This document shows, one piece after another, positions 43,514 through 53,513 of a DNA stretch of 64,000 nt. The position numbers and the translations under genes are program-made. The notes beneath the pieces were generated by a model, which saw only the letters and a list, made by a program, of their open reading frames with translations, was not told the DNA's origin and ran no database searches. Numbering within the stretch: position 1 is the stretch's first letter; each line of letters starts with the position of its first letter. Source of the DNA: Flavobacterium sandaracinum (GTDB taxonomy: Bacteria; Bacteroidota; Bacteroidia; Flavobacteriales; Flavobacteriaceae); contig NZ_SMFN01000001.1 of the NCBI RefSeq assembly GCF_004349135.1, positions 1 through 64,000 of the forward strand, in the 5' to 3' direction.

Positions 43514-45241
43514 ATGCCGCTGAAACACATTCTTATTTTATTGCTGTTCGTATCGAATATTTCTTCTTTTAGTATTATAGCACAGACGAAACTCCCTTCA
43601 AAAAATAATGCGGTATCCATTGCCAAAGAAGCCAATGAATTATTAAAAAAGGGTAGCTATGAGAAATCATTGATAAAATCAAGAGTTGCATTAAACATGG
43701 CTATTCGTTTGAAAGACAATGACCTTATTGCTAGTTCTTACAATACTATTGCTGCAAATTTTGACCAATTATCAGAAACAGACAAAGCTTTTTACTATTA
43801 CAACAAAGGCTTAATTTATGCTAACAAAACCAACAATGACGTTCTAAAAAACTGGTTGAACAACAATTTAGGTAATATTTATTGTTTTGATAAAAAGCAA
43901 TACGAAAAAGGAATATTCTACTATAAAAAATCGTTACAGTACAGCACTAAAATAAAGGATTCTGCACAAATAGTTTTTACAAAACTTAATTTGACATGGG
44001 CTTATTTTGATATTAATCGCTATGAAGCAGGTCTTCCTTATTTAAAATACATCAACAAACACCACAATAAACATGGTGATGTTTCTACAATTGTTGCATT
44101 AAACATGCTTAATGGAATGTATTATAATTACAAAAACGATAGCAAAAAAGCCAATTTTTATTTTAAAAATGCAATCAAATTAGGAAATGCAGGAAACGAA
44201 AAGTCTGACTTATCCTATTCCCATTATGAATTTTCTAAGTTTTTATTAAAAACTGGAGATTATGAAAGCGCCTATAAAAACCTCGCCCTTTTCAATAAAA
44301 TTACAGAAGAATTAAACAGTGAAGAAAAAATCAATAAAGCTAATGTCGCTGGCATTAATCTTCAAATTGACGAATACAAAAGAGAAATTGATAAAATAGA
44401 AAACGAGTTTAAAACCAAAGAATCTATATTATTAGAAGAACAATCCAAAAATAAAAAAATTGTTATTGTATTAATCGCTATTCTGCTATTGCTCTTTATT
44501 CTATTCTATTTCTACTCCCAAAATGCACAACTAAGGCACAAAAATAAATTAAAAGACCTAAGAAGCAAAGTCCAAGAGAACTTGATCAACGCCTCCATAA
44601 ACGGCCAAGAATTAGAACGAAAAAAAATTGCTTCATTTTTACACGATAACATTAGCGCCTTGCTGTCCTCAGCTGGAATGCATCTTCATGCTTGTATCTC
44701 GCAAAATGAATCTTCATCGAAAGAAATAATTAAAACCAAAGCGATTTTAGAAGAAGCCCATGACCAAGTTCGAGATTTATCCCACGAACTAATGCCATCC
44801 CTTTTAGCCCGATTTGGCTTATTTGACGCTTTAGATGATTTATGCGAAAAAAATTCGAGTTCTATTCTTCAATTTGACTATTCAAGTTGCTTAAATAGAA
44901 AAACCCGTTATGATGAGGATTTTGAAATAAAAATTTATTTCATCATCATGGAGCTACTCAATAACATCATAAAACACAGTGAAGCAAGACAAGCTAAATT
45001 AAGCATACAGGAAAATAATGAATCGCTACAGATTACTATTATAGATAACGGAAAGGGATTTGATTCTAATAAATTTAATATTCTAGAAGGTTTTGGACTC
45101 AATCAAATTAAAGCGCGACTTAATCATCTTAGAGGAACGGTGGAAATAAATTCTAAGCCTAATTTAGGCACATCTATTACTATAAATGTTCCTATAACTT
45201 ATCAGAAAAAAATAATCAAACCCGTTTTTCAATCTCAATAA
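43514..45241 (+). CDS. TPR-containing sensor histidine kinase (HPK7/NarX-like)
   Basis: 575 residues: signal peptide (1-24), TPR-like helical repeats in the periplasm (about 35-270), a coiled coil, one membrane helix (about 315-334), then the kinase. The HisKA_3 motif is ELERKKIASFLHDNIS with phospho-acceptor His377. The ATPase domain has MELLNNIIKHSEARQAKL (N box), DNGKGFD (G1) and GFGLNQIKARLNHLRGTVEI (G2 region). It pairs with the NarL-type regulator just upstream. The TPR sensor suggests detection of a protein or peptide signal. Its 3' end overlaps the convergent phosphoesterase gene by 26 bp. Confidence 0.9.
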   Translation: MPLKHILILLLFVSNISSFSIIAQTKLPSKNNAVSIAKEANELLKKGSYEKSLIKSRVALNMAIRLKDNDLIASSYNTIAANFDQLSETDKAFYYYNKGLIYANKTNNDVLKNWLNNNLGNIYCFDKKQYEKGIFYYKKSLQYSTKIKDSAQIVFTKLNLTWAYFDINRYEAGLPYLKYINKHHNKHGDVSTIVALNMLNGMYYNYKNDSKKANFYFKNAIKLGNAGNEKSDLSYSHYEFSKFLLKTGDYESAYKNLALFNKITEELNSEEKINKANVAGINLQIDEYKREIDKIENEFKTKESILLEEQSKNKKIVIVLIAILLLLFILFYFYSQNAQLRHKNKLKDLRSKVQENLINASINGQELERKKIASFLHDNISALLSSAGMHLHACISQNESSSKEIIKTKAILEEAHDQVRDLSHELMPSLLARFGLFDALDDLCEKNSSSILQFDYSSCLNRKTRYDEDFEIKIYFIIMELLNNIIKHSEARQAKLSIQENNESLQITIIDNGKGFDSNKFNILEGFGLNQIKARLNHLRGTVEINSKPNLGTSITINVPITYQKKIIKPVFQSQ

Positions 45242-45713
45242 TTTCCAAATCTTTGATTTTGTCGCCCTCAATCACAAAGCGCAGCATAGTTCGTACTTGG
45301 TGAAAACCACTTTTTCCGGCTGCACCCGGATTCATGTGCAAAAGATTGAATTTTTTATCGAACATCACTTTGAGGATGTGAGAATGTCCACAAATAAATA
45401 ATTTTGGCGGATTCAATTCCATTTCTGATTTGATATTCGGATTATATTTCCCAGGATACCCGCCAATGTGCGTAATCCAAACCTCTACCCCTTCACACTT
45501 AAAGCGATTGTGCAGAGGAAACTCCATTCGAGCTGTTGCATCGTCTATATTCCCATAGACACAGCGCAAGGGTTTTAGCTTTTTGATGCTATCCGTTACG
45601 GCTAAATCGCCTATATCACCCGCATGCCAAACTTCATCAGCCTGTGCAACGTATTTTAAAATTGTATCGTCAATATGACTGTGGGTATCGGAAAGTAGAA
45701 GTATTTTTTTCAA
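45216..45713 (-). CDS. YfcE-type metallophosphoesterase
   Basis: 165 residues. All metal-binding blocks of the calcineurin-like YfcE/MJ0936 group are present: LLSDTHSHID, HAGDIGD, CVYGNIDD, ITHIGGYPG and CGHSHI. It hydrolyses phosphodiesters, but the natural substrate is unknown in this family. It overlaps the histidine kinase gene tail-to-tail by 26 bp. Confidence 0.9.
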   Translation of the reverse strand: MKKILLLSDTHSHIDDTILKYVAQADEVWHAGDIGDLAVTDSIKKLKPLRCVYGNIDDATARMEFPLHNRFKCEGVEVWITHIGGYPGKYNPNIKSEMELNPPKLFICGHSHILKVMFDKKFNLLHMNPGAAGKSGFHQVRTMLRFVIEGDKIKDLEIIEIEKRV

Positions 45714-45761
45714 AATTGTTTTTTTAAGGGCTATTTGTTTCGCCAGTTCGCTTTGCTCGTG

Positions 45762-45834
45762 TCCCGCTATCCGCTACAATCTTGTTGTCTATTAAAAAAT
45801 AGAGAACAAGGATTTTCACTACCATCAGGACTAG
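45762..45834 (+). repeat. Dispersed hairpin element, copy 1
   Basis: The conserved flanks GCTATCCGCTACAATC and GGATTTTCACTACCATC enclose a hairpin: CTTGTTGTCTATT (45781-45793) pairs with AATAGAGAACAAG (45798-45810) except at one position. Copies 2 (55299-55372) and 3 (46702-46780, reversed) keep the flanks but have different stems that still pair. It lies between the phosphoesterase and truA genes, and a related lead-in (GGGCTATTTGTTTCGCC) precedes it. Confidence 0.8.
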
Positions 45835-45935
45835 TATTTTGTGGTAAAAATAAACATTCGCAATCCAAATAAAAAATCAAACAGAAACTTAACAAACTTT
45901 GACACTTGTCCCTTTCTATCAAAAAAATTAATAAG

Positions 45936-45943
45936 TATCTTTG
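45936..45943 (+). promoter_or_regulatory. -7 box of truA
   Basis: TATCTTTG matches TAnnTTTG and lies 20 bp before the TTG at 45963. It argues against any start upstream. Confidence 0.5.
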
Positions 45944-45962
45944 TAGCTTCAAAAAAAATCAC

Positions 45963-46703
45963 TTGAGATATTTCGTCAAATTAGCTTATAACGGAACACA
46001 ATACCATGGATGGCAATACCAACCCAATGCCGCTTCAGTTCAAGAAACGATGAACAAAGCATTTTCGGTAGTATTAAATACGACTTTAAATCTCATGGGA
46101 GCTGGAAGAACAGATACTGGTGTACATGCTAAAGAAATGTATGCTCACTTTGATTTTGAAAAACCATTTGATCTTGTGAGTTTAGTACATAAACTGAACT
46201 CTTACTTGCCCAAAGACATAGTAATTTATACCATTATTCCAGTTCATGCCGATGCACATGCACGTTTCGACGCTTCAAAAAGAACCTATGAATACCATAT
46301 CAACACATTCAAAGATGTTTTTTCGCAAGAACAAAGCTGGTATTTCCATCAAAAGTTAGATCTCGATTTGATGAATGAAGCGGCGCAATTACTATTTAAA
46401 CATGTTGATTTTCAATGTTTTTCAAAAGTCAATACCGATGTAAACACATTTGACTGCACTATTTTTGAAGCTAATTGGAAGCAAGAAAAAAATACCTTAA
46501 TTTTTACTATTTCGGCAAATCGTTTTTTGCGAAATATGGTCCGTGCGATTGTGGGAACATTAGTAAACGTGGGATTACATAAAATTACCTTGGCTGATTT
46601 CACGGCCATTATAAAAAGTAAAAACAGAGATAAAGCAGGTTTTTCGGTTCCGGCGCATGGTTTATATTTGACCAAAATAGAATACGAATACATTACGCAA
46701 TAG
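45963..46703 (+). CDS. truA: tRNA pseudouridine(38-40) synthase TruA
   Basis: 246 residues if translation starts at TTG 45963, giving LRYFVKLAYNGTQYHGWQ, which aligns with the usual family N-terminus. A frame extending to 45906 would contain the promoter box. The catalytic aspartate is in GAGRTDTGVHA; RTYEYHI and FLRNMVRAIVGTLVNVG are other family motifs. It converts U38-U40 of the anticodon arm. The stop codon TAG lies in the first bases of a reversed hairpin element (copy 3). Confidence 0.92.
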   Translation: MRYFVKLAYNGTQYHGWQYQPNAASVQETMNKAFSVVLNTTLNLMGAGRTDTGVHAKEMYAHFDFEKPFDLVSLVHKLNSYLPKDIVIYTIIPVHADAHARFDASKRTYEYHINTFKDVFSQEQSWYFHQKLDLDLMNEAAQLLFKHVDFQCFSKVNTDVNTFDCTIFEANWKQEKNTLIFTISANRFLRNMVRAIVGTLVNVGLHKITLADFTAIIKSKNRDKAGFSVPAHGLYLTKIEYEYITQ

Positions 46704-46780
46704 CCCTGATAGAAGTGAAAATCCTATTTGTTTTTTCTTTAAAAACAAAATAGATTGCAACGAATAGCAGGAATAGCTCC
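46702..46780 (-). repeat. Dispersed hairpin element, copy 3 (reversed)
   Basis: Read on the minus strand it has GCTATTCGTTGCAATC, then a hairpin (46724-46735 with 46741-46753, one bulge, T/A-rich), then GGATTTTCACTTCTATC. It directly overlaps the truA stop and ends 7 bp before the ABC transporter ATG. Its presence over the upstream TTG at 46755 argues for the ATG at 46788 as the ABC start. Confidence 0.8.
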
Positions 46781-46787
46781 AAAAAAA

Positions 46788-48542
46788 ATGAAAGCAAAAG
46801 CATTTGATACTAGATTATTCAAACGAATATTAAAATTTACAAAACCCTATCAATGGCGGTTCAATGGCGTGATTGTATTCGCCATCTCCTTATCTGTATT
46901 TGCGGCATTGCGTCCGTATTTATTGAAACAAACCGTAGATGGATATATCGCTACCCAAGACCAACAGGGATTATTACTTTATGTGGTATTGATGGGAATT
47001 GTACTTTTACTGGAGGTATTCTCTCAATTTTACTTTGTTTTTTGGGCTAACTGGTTGGGTCAAGATATAGTGAAAGACATTCGGACTAAACTGTTTCAAC
47101 ACATTTTGAGTTTCCGAATGAAATACTTTGATCACGTTCCTGTTGGGCAACTCGTAACACGTTCTGTATCAGATATTGAATCTATTGCAAGAATTTTCAG
47201 TCAGGGACTCTTCATGATTATAAGTGACTTGATGAAAATGCTCGTGGTATTGCTTTTTATGTTTTACATGAACTGGAAACTGACTTGGATTGTAATTGTT
47301 GCGATGCCGGTTTTGGTTTTTTTTACAAGAATATTTCAAAGAAAAATGCAAGTAGCTTTTGAGGAAGTTCGAAATCAGATTGCCAACATGAACTCCTTTG
47401 TTCAAGAACGGGTAACAGGAATGAAGATTGTGCAGCTCTTTAACCGTGAAAAAATTGAGTATGAAAAATTCAAAGACATCAATTATAAGCACAAAAAAGC
47501 GTGGATAAAAACCATTCTTTACAACTCCATCTTCTTCCCTATTGCTGATATTATTTCATCCCTAACACTTGGTTTTATTGTATTGTACGGTGGAATTAAG
47601 ATATTAAACGGGGATAATTTTACCACTTTTGGAGATTTATTTTCTTACACCATGTTTATTGGAATGTTGTTTAATCCTTTGCGCCAAATTGCTGATAAAT
47701 TCAACGAAATGCAATTAGGAATGATTGCAGCGAATCGTGTTTTTGATATTTTGGATACGGAAGATCAAATACAGGATACCGGAATCATTGAAGCACCTGT
47801 ATTTAAAGGAGATATAAAGTTCAAGAAAGTTCGTTTTGGTTATATTCCAGATGAGGAAGTAATAAAAGGAATTGACCTTGAGGTGAACGCAGGTCAAACC
47901 GTTGCTATTGTAGGTTCTACAGGAGCTGGAAAATCTACAATCATTAATTTACTGAATCGTTTTTACGAAATTAACAGCGGTTCTATTTACATTGATAATC
48001 ATAATATTGAGAATTATACATTGGGTTCCTTACGAAAACAAATTGCTGTTGTTTTACAAGATGTTTTCCTATTTGCTGACACTATCTTTAATAACATCAC
48101 TTTGAATAATCCTGAAATTAGTCGGGAACAAGTTTTGGCTGCAGCCAAGAAAATTGGTGTTCATGAATTTATTATGAGTTTACCCGATAATTATGACTTT
48201 GATGTAAAAGAGCGTGGTGTAATGCTTTCTTCAGGTCAACGTCAATTGATTGCTTTCTTAAGAGCGTATGTGAGTAATCCTAGTATTTTGATTCTGGACG
48301 AAGCGACTTCTTCAATAGATACCTACTCCGAAGAATTGATTCAACGCGCTACCGAAACCATTACAAAAGGCAGAACTTCAATTGTAATTGCACATCGACT
48401 TGCCACTATTGTCAATGCGGACAAAATTGTGGTAATGGATAAAGGACTGATCGTAGAACAAGGCACCCACCAAGAATTAATTAATCGTGAAAAAGGGTAC
48501 TATAAAAACTTATATGATTCGCAGTTTTCAGTGGCAATTTAA
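46788..48542 (+). CDS. ABC exporter, fused permease and ATPase (MsbA/MdlB-like)
   Basis: 584 residues from the ATG at 46788 (MKAKAFDTRLFKRILKFTKP). Six membrane segments in the first ~320 residues are followed by the ATPase: Walker A GSTGAGKSTII, a variant signature LSSGQRQ, and Walker B ILILDEATSSIDTYSEE, then IVIAHRLATI. It is a half-transporter that should dimerise. The family exports lipids, peptides or drugs; the substrate is not readable. A longer start (TTG 46755) would lie in a repeat element. Confidence 0.9.
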   Translation: MKAKAFDTRLFKRILKFTKPYQWRFNGVIVFAISLSVFAALRPYLLKQTVDGYIATQDQQGLLLYVVLMGIVLLLEVFSQFYFVFWANWLGQDIVKDIRTKLFQHILSFRMKYFDHVPVGQLVTRSVSDIESIARIFSQGLFMIISDLMKMLVVLLFMFYMNWKLTWIVIVAMPVLVFFTRIFQRKMQVAFEEVRNQIANMNSFVQERVTGMKIVQLFNREKIEYEKFKDINYKHKKAWIKTILYNSIFFPIADIISSLTLGFIVLYGGIKILNGDNFTTFGDLFSYTMFIGMLFNPLRQIADKFNEMQLGMIAANRVFDILDTEDQIQDTGIIEAPVFKGDIKFKKVRFGYIPDEEVIKGIDLEVNAGQTVAIVGSTGAGKSTIINLLNRFYEINSGSIYIDNHNIENYTLGSLRKQIAVVLQDVFLFADTIFNNITLNNPEISREQVLAAAKKIGVHEFIMSLPDNYDFDVKERGVMLSSGQRQLIAFLRAYVSNPSILILDEATSSIDTYSEELIQRATETITKGRTSIVIAHRLATIVNADKIVVMDKGLIVEQGTHQELINREKGYYKNLYDSQFSVAI

Positions 48543-48883
48543 GAATTGTTCATAATGCAATTCCAATATATAAAACCACTCGTTCTTTGTTTAAAATTTA
48601 AAAAATTGGGTAGTGGTAACACTGACTTTTGAACGTTGAAACTTTAATAAATCGCTATTTACAGTTTTTAATTTTAGAAAAAGGCCCTATTTAAACTTTG
48701 TCGTTTGAAACTTTCTCAAAACAGAATAAATTCTTAAATTCGCCCAGTCAATTAAAAAAGAAAAATACATACGATGAAGTGCGCTTTTGCAAATTTCAGC
48801 ACCAACAAAATAAACAACAGTTATTAAAATAAAATGGGTTTTACGAATTCATTTTTACAACTATTCAAATAAAATCAAAAAAA
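48543..48883. other. Intergenic region upstream of lpd
   Basis: 341 bp with no recognisable gene. It is AT-rich and has no strong hairpin directly after the ABC gene. A promoter for lpd must lie in the last ~150 bp, but no exact TAnnTTTG box was found. Confidence 0.4.
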
Positions 48884-50272
48884 ATGAAATACGATATTAT
48901 AGTTTTAGGAAGTGGTCCAGGTGGTTATGTTACAGCTATTAGAGCATCACAATTAGGCTTTAAAGTAGCCGTAATAGAAAAAGAAAACTTAGGTGGCGTA
49001 TGCTTGAATTGGGGTTGTATCCCAACCAAAGCATTACTGAAATCAGCGCAAGTTTTTGATTATCTTAAACACGCTGCTGATTATGGATTGACGGTTTCCT
49101 CCTTTGACAAAGACTTTTCAGCAGTTGTTCAACGCAGTCGTTCAGTGGCTGACGGCATGAGTAAAGGAGTTCAATTTTTGATGAAAAAAAATAAAATTGA
49201 TGTGCTTGACGGTTTTGGAAAACTAAAACCAGGAAAAAAAGTTGACGTTACTGACAAAGACAATAAAGTCACTGAATACAGTGCAGACCATATCATCATT
49301 GCTACTGGAGCACGTTCTCGGGAGTTACCAAACTTACCACAAGACGGTGTAAAAGTAATCGGTTACCGTAAAGCAATGACTTTAGCTACGCAACCAAAAT
49401 CAATGATTATTGTAGGTTCGGGAGCGATTGGAGTTGAATTTGCACATTTTTACAATTCGATGGGAACCGATGTAACGATTGTAGAATTCATGCCAAATGT
49501 AGTTCCGGTTGAAGACGAAGACATTTCGAAACAAATGGAACGCTCTTTGAAAAAAGCTGGAATCAAAATTATGACAAGCTCATCAGTAGAAAGAATTGAT
49601 ACGACTGGTGCAGGAGTTAAAGCATTTGTAAAAACAGCAAAAGGAGAAGAAGTTCTAGAAGCAGAAATTTTGCTATCGGCTGTTGGAATCAAAACCAACA
49701 TTGAAAACATCGGATTAGAGGAAGTTGGAATCGCTACTGACAAAGATAAAATTTTGGTAAATGCCTACAACCAAACTAACATTCCAGGTTATTACGCCAT
49801 TGGTGATGTTACACCAGGACAAGCGTTAGCTCACGTAGCTTCGGCAGAAGGAATCAATTGTGTAGAGAAAATTGCAGGACTTCACGTTGAGCCTATCGAC
49901 TACGGAAACGTTCCTGGTTGTACCTATGCAACACCTGAAATTGCATCTGTAGGTATGACTGAAAAACAAGCTAAAGAAAAAGGATACGAATTGAAAATTG
50001 GTAAATTCCCTTTCTCAGCATCAGGAAAAGCAAAAGCTGCTGGAACTCCAGATGGTTTTGTAAAAGTAATTTTTGATGCTAAATACGGAGAATGGTTAGG
50101 ATGTCACATGATTGGAGCCGGAGTTACAGATATGATTGCTGAGGCAGTTGTAGCACGTAAATTGGAAACAACTGGTCACGAAATCCTAAAATCAATCCAC
50201 CCACATCCAACGATGAGTGAAGCCGTTATGGAAGCTGTAGCTGCTGCGTATGATGAGGTAATTCACTTGTAA
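48884..50272 (+). CDS. lpdA: Dihydrolipoyl dehydrogenase
   Basis: 462 residues. FAD-binding GSGPGGYVTAIRASQLG at the N-terminus, the redox disulfide in GGVCLNWGCIPTKAL, the NAD-binding VGSGAIGVEFAHFYNSMG, and the active-site HPHPTMSE near the C-terminus are all present. It reoxidises dihydrolipoamide in the pyruvate, 2-oxoglutarate or branched-chain dehydrogenase complexes. It is not next to other complex genes, so it may serve several. A strong terminator follows. Confidence 0.95.
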   Translation: MKYDIIVLGSGPGGYVTAIRASQLGFKVAVIEKENLGGVCLNWGCIPTKALLKSAQVFDYLKHAADYGLTVSSFDKDFSAVVQRSRSVADGMSKGVQFLMKKNKIDVLDGFGKLKPGKKVDVTDKDNKVTEYSADHIIIATGARSRELPNLPQDGVKVIGYRKAMTLATQPKSMIIVGSGAIGVEFAHFYNSMGTDVTIVEFMPNVVPVEDEDISKQMERSLKKAGIKIMTSSSVERIDTTGAGVKAFVKTAKGEEVLEAEILLSAVGIKTNIENIGLEEVGIATDKDKILVNAYNQTNIPGYYAIGDVTPGQALAHVASAEGINCVEKIAGLHVEPIDYGNVPGCTYATPEIASVGMTEKQAKEKGYELKIGKFPFSASGKAKAAGTPDGFVKVIFDAKYGEWLGCHMIGAGVTDMIAEAVVARKLETTGHEILKSIHPHPTMSEAVMEAVAAAYDEVIHL

Positions 50273-50601
50273 ATAAAAACAGCTATAGAAGTGCCCTATT
50301 GCAGTTCTAGAAGAAAATAACAAATCCGATTGGTGTAAGCCAATCGGATTTTTTTATAGGTTTAATTAAGGAGTTCATTTGAACTGCCACTTCTTTACTT
50401 TGTGTACTTGGCTAAAAACAAAACAATATAACATACTAATATTCAAAATACTAAATCAATTAAAAACAGTTTAACTTAGAATTATGAAACTTTTCTACAG
50501 AATTACATAACAAAATATTCTTACCTAATTCCGTACTTTGAATAAATCAAAATTGTCGAACAGACAAGTCGATTTTTGGTAATGGTTTAAATATACGCCT
50601 T
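50273..50601. other. Intergenic region after lpd
   Basis: 329 bp. Apart from the terminator at 50322-50351, no gene or repeat was seen. The last ~200 bp presumably contain the promoter of the next gene. Confidence 0.4.
50322..50351 (+). terminator. Terminator of lpd
   Basis: AAATCCGATTGG (50322-50333) and CCAATCGGATTT (50340-50351) are perfect 12-bp arms with a 6-nt loop and a following T run. Confidence 0.85.
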
Positions 50602-51387
50602 ATGAAAAATATTTATTTAAATGCTGGAACACTAAATGAAGTTTTTACTGAAATTCAAACCTCTTTTAATGGCGTTTTAAATTCAAACAACAACGAGTTT
50701 AAACTTACCTTAAATACTGATTTGATTAAGGGAAATATTGATGGAATTACTTTCATAAATGGTATTACCTCGATTCAGGTTAGCCTTACTTTTTTTGATG
50801 ATGTCACGCTTAGCATAGAATCATTTAGTAACTCTTCTATTGTATTCGCGTATTGCAATGAGGGACATTTTAGACATAGTTATGGTATTTCTGGTCCACA
50901 ATTCACTATCCAAAAACAGCATACCGCAATCGAAAGTAGCAATCGAAGTGTGAACAGTATATTATATTTCAAAAAAAACAATCCGGTACAATTTTCAATT
51001 ATTAAGGTAGAAACTTTAAGTTTGGAACTAAACAGCACCGATTCTTTACTTTCGGATCTCAAAAAGACTTTTTTAAATAAACAACCAAATTTTACCTATC
51101 ATGGCATTCAAAATTTAAGAATTGCAGAAAAATGGAATCAATTGAAAGCGATAACAGAGCAAGGAATGGTGGGGCACATTCTCAAAAAAGACCTAGTACA
51201 ATCGATAGTAGTACTCGAAATTGAAGACAACACAGATCCTATACTTAAAATGGCCCGTGGTATTAAACGTTCTGCTTTAAATCAGGTCAATGAAACGAAA
51301 AAGAGATATTATTTCATCAAACAGCATGCTTTTGAAATCCTTTACAACAAAGTCATCAGTTCAAAAAGCAGACTTTTTATTAAGTAA
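50602..51387 (+). CDS. AraC-regulator-like sensor domain, apparently lacking the HTH
   Basis: 261 residues. The N-terminus (MKNIYLNAGTLNEVFTEIQT) and the beta-rich core (FFDDVTLSIES, FAYCNEGHFRHSYG) resemble the ligand domain of a group of ~330-residue AraC-family regulators in Flavobacterium. In those the C-terminal ~100 residues carry two HTH motifs. Here the chain ends after YYFIKQHAFEILYNKVISSK without a recognisable HTH, and the sequence after the stop does not restore one. It may be a truncated gene or a DNA-binding-free modulator. The family assignment is from memory. Confidence 0.6.
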   Translation: MKNIYLNAGTLNEVFTEIQTSFNGVLNSNNNEFKLTLNTDLIKGNIDGITFINGITSIQVSLTFFDDVTLSIESFSNSSIVFAYCNEGHFRHSYGISGPQFTIQKQHTAIESSNRSVNSILYFKKNNPVQFSIIKVETLSLELNSTDSLLSDLKKTFLNKQPNFTYHGIQNLRIAEKWNQLKAITEQGMVGHILKKDLVQSIVVLEIEDNTDPILKMARGIKRSALNQVNETKKRYYFIKQHAFEILYNKVISSKSRLFIK

Positions 51388-51611
51388 TAATAATAAAAAA
51401 TGGAATCCCGCAGTTACCTTATTTTTAAATAATAAATCAGATTTAGAATTGCGTTAATTATTGCGCTATCGCATGAATGCTGACTGGATTTATGTTCATA
51501 AATAAGACCTTTATCCAAAACCATTTGCAACACAATTCATACTTTTTGTGGGAATTTAACATATTAACATTAATTTACAAAGTAGCGTTATGAAACTATT
51601 CAATTCTACTC

Positions 51612-51619
51612 TATCTTTG
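51612..51619 (+). promoter_or_regulatory. -7 box of the cysteine biosynthesis pair
   Basis: TATCTTTG matches TAnnTTTG, 49 bp before the ATG at 51668; a second box, TATTTTTG, lies at 51629-51636. Confidence 0.4.
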
Positions 51620-51667
51620 TATTTCGAGTATTTTTGCTCGTTTAATTTAGATTTTATTCCAAAATAA

Positions 51668-52504
51668 ATGAATACTGAAAATAACCGCTTTTCGAATATA
51701 CTGCAGGAAAGTCAAAGTAATAATTGGGTCAGAGCCATCGATTCTTCTAAAATTATTAATTGGATTGACGATTTATTCAAAATATTATTTCCTGAGAAAG
51801 CATTAGAAACGATCCAAATCGAATTGATGTTAGACCAAAGTAAAGCCAACTTTATTTCTATACTTTCGGAGATTGTAAAAGATAAAACAGCGAATCAAAT
51901 TTTAGATGATGCCGAAGCGTTTTATGCTGCACTTCCAGATTTGTATACTTCCATGCAAAAAGATGCACAAGCTATATTAGACACGGATCCCGCTGCGGAT
52001 TGCATTCAGGAAATCATCAATTCGTATCCAGGCTTTTTTGCTATAGAAGTCTATCGAATTGCAAATGTGATTGCTTCCCTTACTGCTTGCTTACTGCCTC
52101 GAATTCTTACCGAATACGCACACAGTAAAACGGGAATTGACATTCACCCTAGCGCCACAATAGGTGTTCCTTTCATGATTGATCATGGTACTGGAATTGT
52201 CATTGGCGAGACCACCATAATTGGAAAATATGTAAGTATTTATCAAGGAGTTACTTTGGGAGCGTTGCAAGTCGAAAAGAGCATGCAAGAAAAAAAACGA
52301 CATCCTACCGTTGAAGATCATGTTATCATATATGCCAATGCTACCATTTTAGGTGGAAGCACTATTATAGGAAACCATAGCATTGTAGGGGGTAATACAT
52401 TCATAACCAAAAGTATGAATCCATATTCATTTGTCATGCAATCAAATAAAAATACGGTTTTGAACCAACAAGAAATAAAAGACATTAATTTTTTCTCTAT
52501 TTAA
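51668..52504 (+). CDS. Serine O-acetyltransferase
   Basis: 278 residues. An N-terminal helical domain is followed by the left-handed beta-helix with hexapeptide repeats: [60 protein letters not shown]. The active-site His is in DHGTG. It makes O-acetylserine from serine and acetyl-CoA. The length and plant/EpsC-like helix differ from E. coli CysE. The cysteine synthase gene starts 5 bp after it, so the two steps of cysteine synthesis form one operon. Confidence 0.92.
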   Translation: MNTENNRFSNILQESQSNNWVRAIDSSKIINWIDDLFKILFPEKALETIQIELMLDQSKANFISILSEIVKDKTANQILDDAEAFYAALPDLYTSMQKDAQAILDTDPAADCIQEIINSYPGFFAIEVYRIANVIASLTACLLPRILTEYAHSKTGIDIHPSATIGVPFMIDHGTGIVIGETTIIGKYVSIYQGVTLGALQVEKSMQEKKRHPTVEDHVIIYANATILGGSTIIGNHSIVGGNTFITKSMNPYSFVMQSNKNTVLNQQEIKDINFFSI

Positions 52505-52509
52505 ATACT

Positions 52510-53424
52510 ATGAAATACAACAATATACTCGAAACAATAGGCAATACACCACATGTAAAAATCAATCGCTTATTTGGCACTGACCATAATGTCTGGATCA
52601 AATTAGAACGTGCTAATCCTGGAGCCAGCATCAAGGATAGGATCGCATTGGCTATGATAGAGGACGCCGAAGAAAAGGGATTACTCAAAGAAGGGAGTAC
52701 CATTATTGAAGCCACATCTGGAAATACAGGCATTGGACTTGCTATGGTAGCAGCGGTTAAAGGCTATAAGTTAATACTTGTTATGCCAGAATCGATGTCG
52801 ATAGAAAGACGCCGACTCATGAGCCTCTATGGTGCTGAATTTGTCTTAACGCCTCGTGAAAAAGGAATGAAAGGCGCACTGGAAAAGGCAAATGAACTGG
52901 TAACAGAAATACCAAATGCTTGGTCACCGCTTCAGTTTGACAACCCAGCTAATATTGCTATTCATAAGACCACGACTGCTCAAGAAATCATAAAAGCATT
53001 TCCTGATGGCTTAGATTATATGATCACTGGCGTAGGTACTGGCGGTCACATCACAGGTTGTGCTGAAATCTTGAAACAACATTTCCCTAACTTAAAAGTC
53101 TATGCCGTAGAGCCGGAAGCATCGCCCGTAATTAGTGGAGGCACACCCGCTCCTCACCCTATTCAAGGAATCGGTGCTGGATTTATCCCTACAAACCTAC
53201 ATACGGATTTATTAGATGGAACCATTCAAGTGAGTAAAGAGGAAGCATTTGCTTACACCCAAAGGGCAGCAAAAGAAGAAGGAATGTTCATTGGAATATC
53301 CTCGGGAGCATCACTGGCAGCAGTAGCTAAGAAATTAGCTGAAATCCCTAAAGACGCTAAAATATTGACTTTTTGTTATGATACAGGTGAACATTATTTA
53401 AGCATTGAAGGATTGTTTGTTTAA
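52510..53424 (+). CDS. cysM: Cysteine synthase, CysM/CysK type
   Basis: 304 residues. The PLP lysine is Lys42 in [11 protein letters not shown]; the substrate loop [10 protein letters not shown], the phosphate-binding GTGGHITG and the C-terminal SSGASLAA are all present. It replaces the acetyl group of O-acetylserine with sulfide (or thiosulfate for the CysM type). The CysK/CysM distinction cannot be made firmly; the length near 300 and the [12 protein letters not shown] loop fit CysM or CysK about equally. Second gene of the operon; a strong terminator follows. Confidence 0.92.
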   Translation: MKYNNILETIGNTPHVKINRLFGTDHNVWIKLERANPGASIKDRIALAMIEDAEEKGLLKEGSTIIEATSGNTGIGLAMVAAVKGYKLILVMPESMSIERRRLMSLYGAEFVLTPREKGMKGALEKANELVTEIPNAWSPLQFDNPANIAIHKTTTAQEIIKAFPDGLDYMITGVGTGGHITGCAEILKQHFPNLKVYAVEPEASPVISGGTPAPHPIQGIGAGFIPTNLHTDLLDGTIQVSKEEAFAYTQRAAKEEGMFIGISSGASLAAVAKKLAEIPKDAKILTFCYDTGEHYLSIEGLFV

Positions 53425-53513
53425 ATAGAATGCTTTTTATAGTTTCCATGCCGAAAAATTATTGAGTACATAATAGTTCATTTGTGAAAAACACAAAAAA
53501 AACATAAAAAATG

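Noticed and set aside
45767..45952. 61-codon minus-strand frame upstream of truA
   Set aside because: It lies over hairpin element copy 1 and the truA promoter, so it is not a protein gene.
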